This document shows, in pieces, positions 60,832 through 64,000 of a stretch of DNA of 64,000 bases (position 1 is the first letter of the stretch; every line of letters starts with the position of its first letter). The DNA is from Noviherbaspirillum sp. L7-7A (lineage in GTDB: Bacteria; Pseudomonadota; Gammaproteobacteria; Burkholderiales; Burkholderiaceae_D), in contig NZ_JAHQRJ010000001.1 in assembly GCF_019052805.1 (NCBI RefSeq), forward strand, positions 496,001 to 560,000, read 5' to 3'. The notes under the pieces were generated by a model, which was not told the origin of the DNA, made no database searches, and saw only the letters and a program-made list of their open reading frames with translations. The position numbers and the translations under genes were made by a program.

Positions 60832-63800
60832 CTATTCCGCCGGCGTGCGCGCGAAGTAGCCGTAGGCCAGCGGCAGCAGCAGCAGCGTGAAGAAGGTGGC
60901 CGAGACGATGCCGCCGACGATCACCACCGCGAACGGCCGCTGCGTTTCCGAGCCGACGCCATGCGACAGCGCCGCCGGCAACAGGCCCAGGCCCGCCATC
61001 AGCGCCGTCATCAGGATCGGACGCAGGCGCGCCACCGCGCCTTCTACCGCGCTTTCCAGCGAAGCCGCGCCATTGCCGGCCAGTTCCATGATCTGCTCGA
61101 CCATGATCACGCCGTTCTGCACCGAGATGCCGGCCACGGCGATGAAGCCAACCGCCGCCGACACCGAGAAATGCAGGCCGGCAGCGGCCAGGCCGGCGAT
61201 GCCGCCGATCAGGGCGAAGGGCACGATGGACAGCACCAGGGTGGCCTTGCCGACCGAACGGAAGGCCCAGAACAGCAGCGAGAAGATCAGCAGCGCCGTG
61301 ACCGGCACGATCACCGTCAGCCGGCGCACCGCGCGTTGCTGGTTCTCGAACTGGCCGCCCCAGGTCATGCTGTAGCCGGCAGGCAGTACCACCTGTTCCC
61401 TGACCTTGCGCTGGGCTTCGGCGACAAAGCTGCCCTGGTCGCGGCCGATCAGGTTGGCCTTGACCGAGGCATTGCGCCCGCCCGCCTCGCGGCTGATGCG
61501 TGCCGCGCCCTGGCGGGTCTGCACCCTGGCGACATCGCCCAGGTTGATCGTGCCGCCGCCCGGCAGCGGCACCGGAATGGCCGCGATGTCATCGACCGAT
61601 TCCCGCGCGTCGGCGCGCAGCCGCACCGTGATGTCGAAGCGGCGGTCGCCTTCGTAGAACTGGTTGACCGCATTGCCGGCCAGCGCGGTCTGGATCGATG
61701 CATTGACATCCGAGACGTTCATGCCGAGACGGGCGATACGGTCGCGGTCGATCACGATGTCGAGCTCGCTCTGGCCGCCGATGCGGATCGCGGCAACGTC
61801 GGCCGAGCCCCGGATGCCGTTGAGGATGGCAGCAACCTGTTCGCTCTTCTGCGTCAGCACGTCGAGCTCGGGCCCGAAGATCTTGACCGCGATTTCGCCC
61901 TTCACGCCCGACAGCGCCTCTTCCACGTTGTCCTGGATGACCTGGGAAAAGTTGGTCGGCACGCCCGGCAGGCGGCGGATCCGGGCCGACATGTCGGCCA
62001 CCATCTTTTCCTTCGTCTCGAAACGCCACGCGTCGCGCGGCTTCAGCTCGGCCAGCACTTCCAGGTTGTTCGGGCCCTTGGGGTCGGTGCCGTCATCCGG
62101 CCGGCCGACCTGGGTGATCACGTTGCCGACCTCGGGATAGGTCAGCATCACGGCCCGCACCTGGCCCTCGATGCGCTTGGTCTGCTCCAGCGAGCTGGAA
62201 GGCGCCAGCGTGATGGTGAGCCAGATATTGCCTTCATCGAGCTTGGGCAGGAACTCGCTGCCCAGCCTGGGCGCCAGCGCCAGCGTGACTGCCAGCGCCG
62301 CGGCCGAGATGCCGAACACCATGAAGCGGCCCGGATGCAAGCGGAGCAGGAAGGCGCGGTAGCGTTCCTGCAGGGAGTGCATCCATGGGCTGTGCCGCTC
62401 GGCCATGGTATGGCGCTTCATCAGCAATGCCAGCAGGGTCGGCACCAGCGTCATGGTCAGCAGGATGGCGCCCAGCATCGCAAAGCTCAGCGTCAGCGCC
62501 ACCGGCGTGAAGATCTTGCCCTCGACCCGCTGGAACGTGAAGATCGGGATGAAGGCGACGATGATGATGGCCTTGGCGAACAGGATGGGGTGGCCCAGGT
62601 CGACCAGCGTGCCGCGCAGCACATCCTTGCGCCACAGGTAGTCGGCGTCGGCATGGGTCGGATCGAAGTTGTGCGCCGCCAGCCTGACCATCAGCGCTTC
62701 CACCAGCACCACGGCGCTGTCGATGATGATGCCGAAGTCGACCGCGCCCAGCGAGATCAGGTTGGCCGGCACGCCTTTCAGGTCCAGCATGATGAAGGCA
62801 AACAGCAGCGACAGCGGGATAACCGCCGCCACCACCAGCGCGGCACGCCAGTCGCGCAGGAAGATCACCAGGATCGCGATCACCAGCGCCGCGCCCACCA
62901 GCAGGTTTTCCGCCACGGTATGCACGGTGTGGTCGATCAGCTTGGTGCGGTCGTAGATGGCATGCAGCTTCACGCCCCTGGGCAGCCGGGTATGGACTTC
63001 CTCGATGCGTGCCTTGATGTCTTCCACCACCTTGGCGGCATTGCCGCCGCGGACCATCTGCACCACGCCCTGCACCACGCTGTCGCTGCGGTTGAAGGCC
63101 ACGATGCCGGACTTGGGCCGGATGCCGATGGCCACTTCGGCCAGGTCGGACACCAGCACCGTCTTGCCGGCCTTGGCGCTGACGATCACGCGGCCGATGT
63201 CGTCCACGCTGGAAAACAGGCCGATCCCGCGCACGATCAGGCCTTCGTCGCCGCGCTTGACATAGCCGCCGCCGACATTGGCGCTGTTGTTGGTCAGCGC
63301 CTGGCTGACCTGGTCCATGGTGATGCCGTAGCGTTTCAGGGCCTGCGGATCGATGCGCACCTGGTATTCCCGCACGGCGCCGCCGAAGCTGACCACATCG
63401 GCCACGCCGGACACGCTGCGCAGCGACGGGCGGATCACCCAGTCCTGCAGCGCCCGCACCTCGGATTCCGACATCGAGGACGGCGCCTCGACGATATAGC
63501 GGTAGACCTCGCCAACGGCAGTGGTCAGCGGCGCCAGGGTAGGCTGGATGCCGGTCGGCAGGTTGACGCCCTGCAGCTTTTCCAGCACCTGCTGGCGCGC
63601 GAAATAATCATTTGTGCCGTCTTCAAAGGTCAGTGTCACCACCGACAGGCCGCTGATGGTAACCGAGCGCAACTGGGTCTGGCGCGGCACGCCGCTCATC
63701 TCGCGCTCGATCGGCAGGGTGACGGTACGCTCGATTTCCTCCGGCGCCTGGCCGGGGTACTGGGTGACGATCTGCACCTGCACGTCCTGCACGTCGGGGA

Positions 63801-63915
63801 AGGCCTCGATCGGCAGGTTGGTCAGGGAGCGGTAGCCAAAGACCGCCAGCGCGGCGGTCAGCACCAGCACGAATATCCGCTGGTTGAGGACGAAACGAAT
63901 CAGCTTATCGAGCAT
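60832..63915 (-). CDS. Heavy-metal efflux RND pump, CzcA/CusA family
   Basis: 1027 residues of RND transporter: an N-terminal helix (RIFVLVLTAALAVFGYRSL), large periplasmic loop with QYPGQAPEEIERTVTLPIE, the fourth helix LGAVDFGIIIDSAVVLVEAL, and a second half starting FMVFGISAAALAVTLALAP with PKLDEGNIWLT. The DFG-x3-D-S-A pattern in helix 4 resembles the divalent-cation group (CzcA/CnrA) more than CusA (copper/silver), so Co/Zn/Cd or Ni is the likelier substrate. ATG 63915 overlaps the end of the adaptor gene by 11 bases. The proton relay Asp lies in that helix. Confidence 0.9.
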   Translation of the reverse strand: MLDKLIRFVLNQRIFVLVLTAALAVFGYRSLTNLPIEAFPDVQDVQVQIVTQYPGQAPEEIERTVTLPIEREMSGVPRQTQLRSVTISGLSVVTLTFEDGTNDYFARQQVLEKLQGVNLPTGIQPTLAPLTTAVGEVYRYIVEAPSSMSESEVRALQDWVIRPSLRSVSGVADVVSFGGAVREYQVRIDPQALKRYGITMDQVSQALTNNSANVGGGYVKRGDEGLIVRGIGLFSSVDDIGRVIVSAKAGKTVLVSDLAEVAIGIRPKSGIVAFNRSDSVVQGVVQMVRGGNAAKVVEDIKARIEEVHTRLPRGVKLHAIYDRTKLIDHTVHTVAENLLVGAALVIAILVIFLRDWRAALVVAAVIPLSLLFAFIMLDLKGVPANLISLGAVDFGIIIDSAVVLVEALMVRLAAHNFDPTHADADYLWRKDVLRGTLVDLGHPILFAKAIIIVAFIPIFTFQRVEGKIFTPVALTLSFAMLGAILLTMTLVPTLLALLMKRHTMAERHSPWMHSLQERYRAFLLRLHPGRFMVFGISAAALAVTLALAPRLGSEFLPKLDEGNIWLTITLAPSSSLEQTKRIEGQVRAVMLTYPEVGNVITQVGRPDDGTDPKGPNNLEVLAELKPRDAWRFETKEKMVADMSARIRRLPGVPTNFSQVIQDNVEEALSGVKGEIAVKIFGPELDVLTQKSEQVAAILNGIRGSADVAAIRIGGQSELDIVIDRDRIARLGMNVSDVNASIQTALAGNAVNQFYEGDRRFDITVRLRADARESVDDIAAIPVPLPGGGTINLGDVARVQTRQGAARISREAGGRNASVKANLIGRDQGSFVAEAQRKVREQVVLPAGYSMTWGGQFENQQRAVRRLTVIVPVTALLIFSLLFWAFRSVGKATLVLSIVPFALIGGIAGLAAAGLHFSVSAAVGFIAVAGISVQNGVIMVEQIMELAGNGAASLESAVEGAVARLRPILMTALMAGLGLLPAALSHGVGSETQRPFAVVIVGGIVSATFFTLLLLPLAYGYFARTPAE

Positions 63916-64000
63916 GGGACGCCATTTCTGCATTCAGCAGCAGCGCACCTTCCACCACTACTCTTTCACCGGCCGACAGGCCGCTTTCAACAAAACTCAC
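63905..64000 (-). CDS. CzcB-type membrane fusion protein, C-terminal fragment
   Basis: Only the last 31 codons are in the window, open to the right edge and ending TAA at 63905-63907. The residues FVESGLSAGERVVVEGALLL then NAEMASHAR are the usual C-terminus of periplasmic adaptors in metal RND systems. It overlaps the RND pump gene by 11 bases, so the adaptor and pump are one operon; an outer-membrane CzcC-like gene would be expected further upstream. Confidence 0.75.
   Translation of the reverse strand: MSFVESGLSAGERVVVEGALLLNAEMASHAR

Overview
The window is GC-rich DNA with dense, tightly packed genes and clear chromosomal housekeeping synteny: glnE / yhdP-nitrilase-tldD-aroG, argF-argG, and rsgA-M48 peptidase-orn. 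Protein content points to a betaproteobacterium of the order Burkholderiales, most likely Oxalobacteraceae (Noviherbaspirillum/Herbaspirillum/Massilia relatives). The genus call is an inference from protein flavour, not from a marker gene. There is no rRNA, no CRISPR array, no phage and no transposase.

Layout. (1) 1-3757: end of a CoA-transferase gene, then an MmgE/PrpD protein, a CitE-type lyase and a TRAP substrate-binding protein, probably a small organic-acid uptake and degradation unit. (2) 3758-10134: accessory stretch with repeats (REP-like palindromes, a two-part inverted-repeat element, an 11-copy hexanucleotide repeat), an FRG-domain protein, a large membrane GGDEF-EAL protein, a DUF1488-like protein and Dps. 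(3) 10135-23176: a complete-looking MSHA-type type IV pilus locus, all on the minus strand, read E-G-A-C-three more pilin-like genes-I-PilN-like-J-K-L-M-N. MshE carries the N-terminal motifs known to bind c-di-GMP. (4) 23177-28221: an AT-rich spacer, a secreted subtilase with two Cys-rich C-terminal repeats, a multi-pass membrane protein and tRNA-Leu(CAA). (5) 28433-39135: glnE, yhdP, nitrilase, tldD, aroG. Upstream of aroG lies a Phe/Tyr-rich leader peptide followed by a textbook intrinsic terminator, i.e. a transcription attenuator. (6) 39136-53344: retropepsin-like protease, yajQ, a large palindromic element, murB, ppnP, argG/argF, an orphan gene, rsgA, M48 peptidase, orn, a PcaF-like thiolase, a DUF4331 protein with a small lipoprotein, a SEC-C protein and srkA. 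(7) 53368-64000: MTA phosphorylase, then a minus-strand block of heavy-metal RND efflux genes, a DUF535 (VirK/YbjX) protein, a single-module NRPS-like synthetase with the epsilon-poly-lysine-synthetase architecture (adenylation, carrier, six-helix/three left-handed beta-helix C-terminus), its 4'-phosphopantetheinyl transferase, and a small protein that looks like a Nif11-type RiPP precursor with a double-glycine leader end.

The two most interesting signals are the aroG attenuator (37830-38034) and the amino-acid-polymer/precursor cluster (54350-60768). Second tier: the c-di-GMP-linked MSHA locus with a strong hairpin after the major pilin gene, the dispersed REP family, and the palindrome in front of murB.
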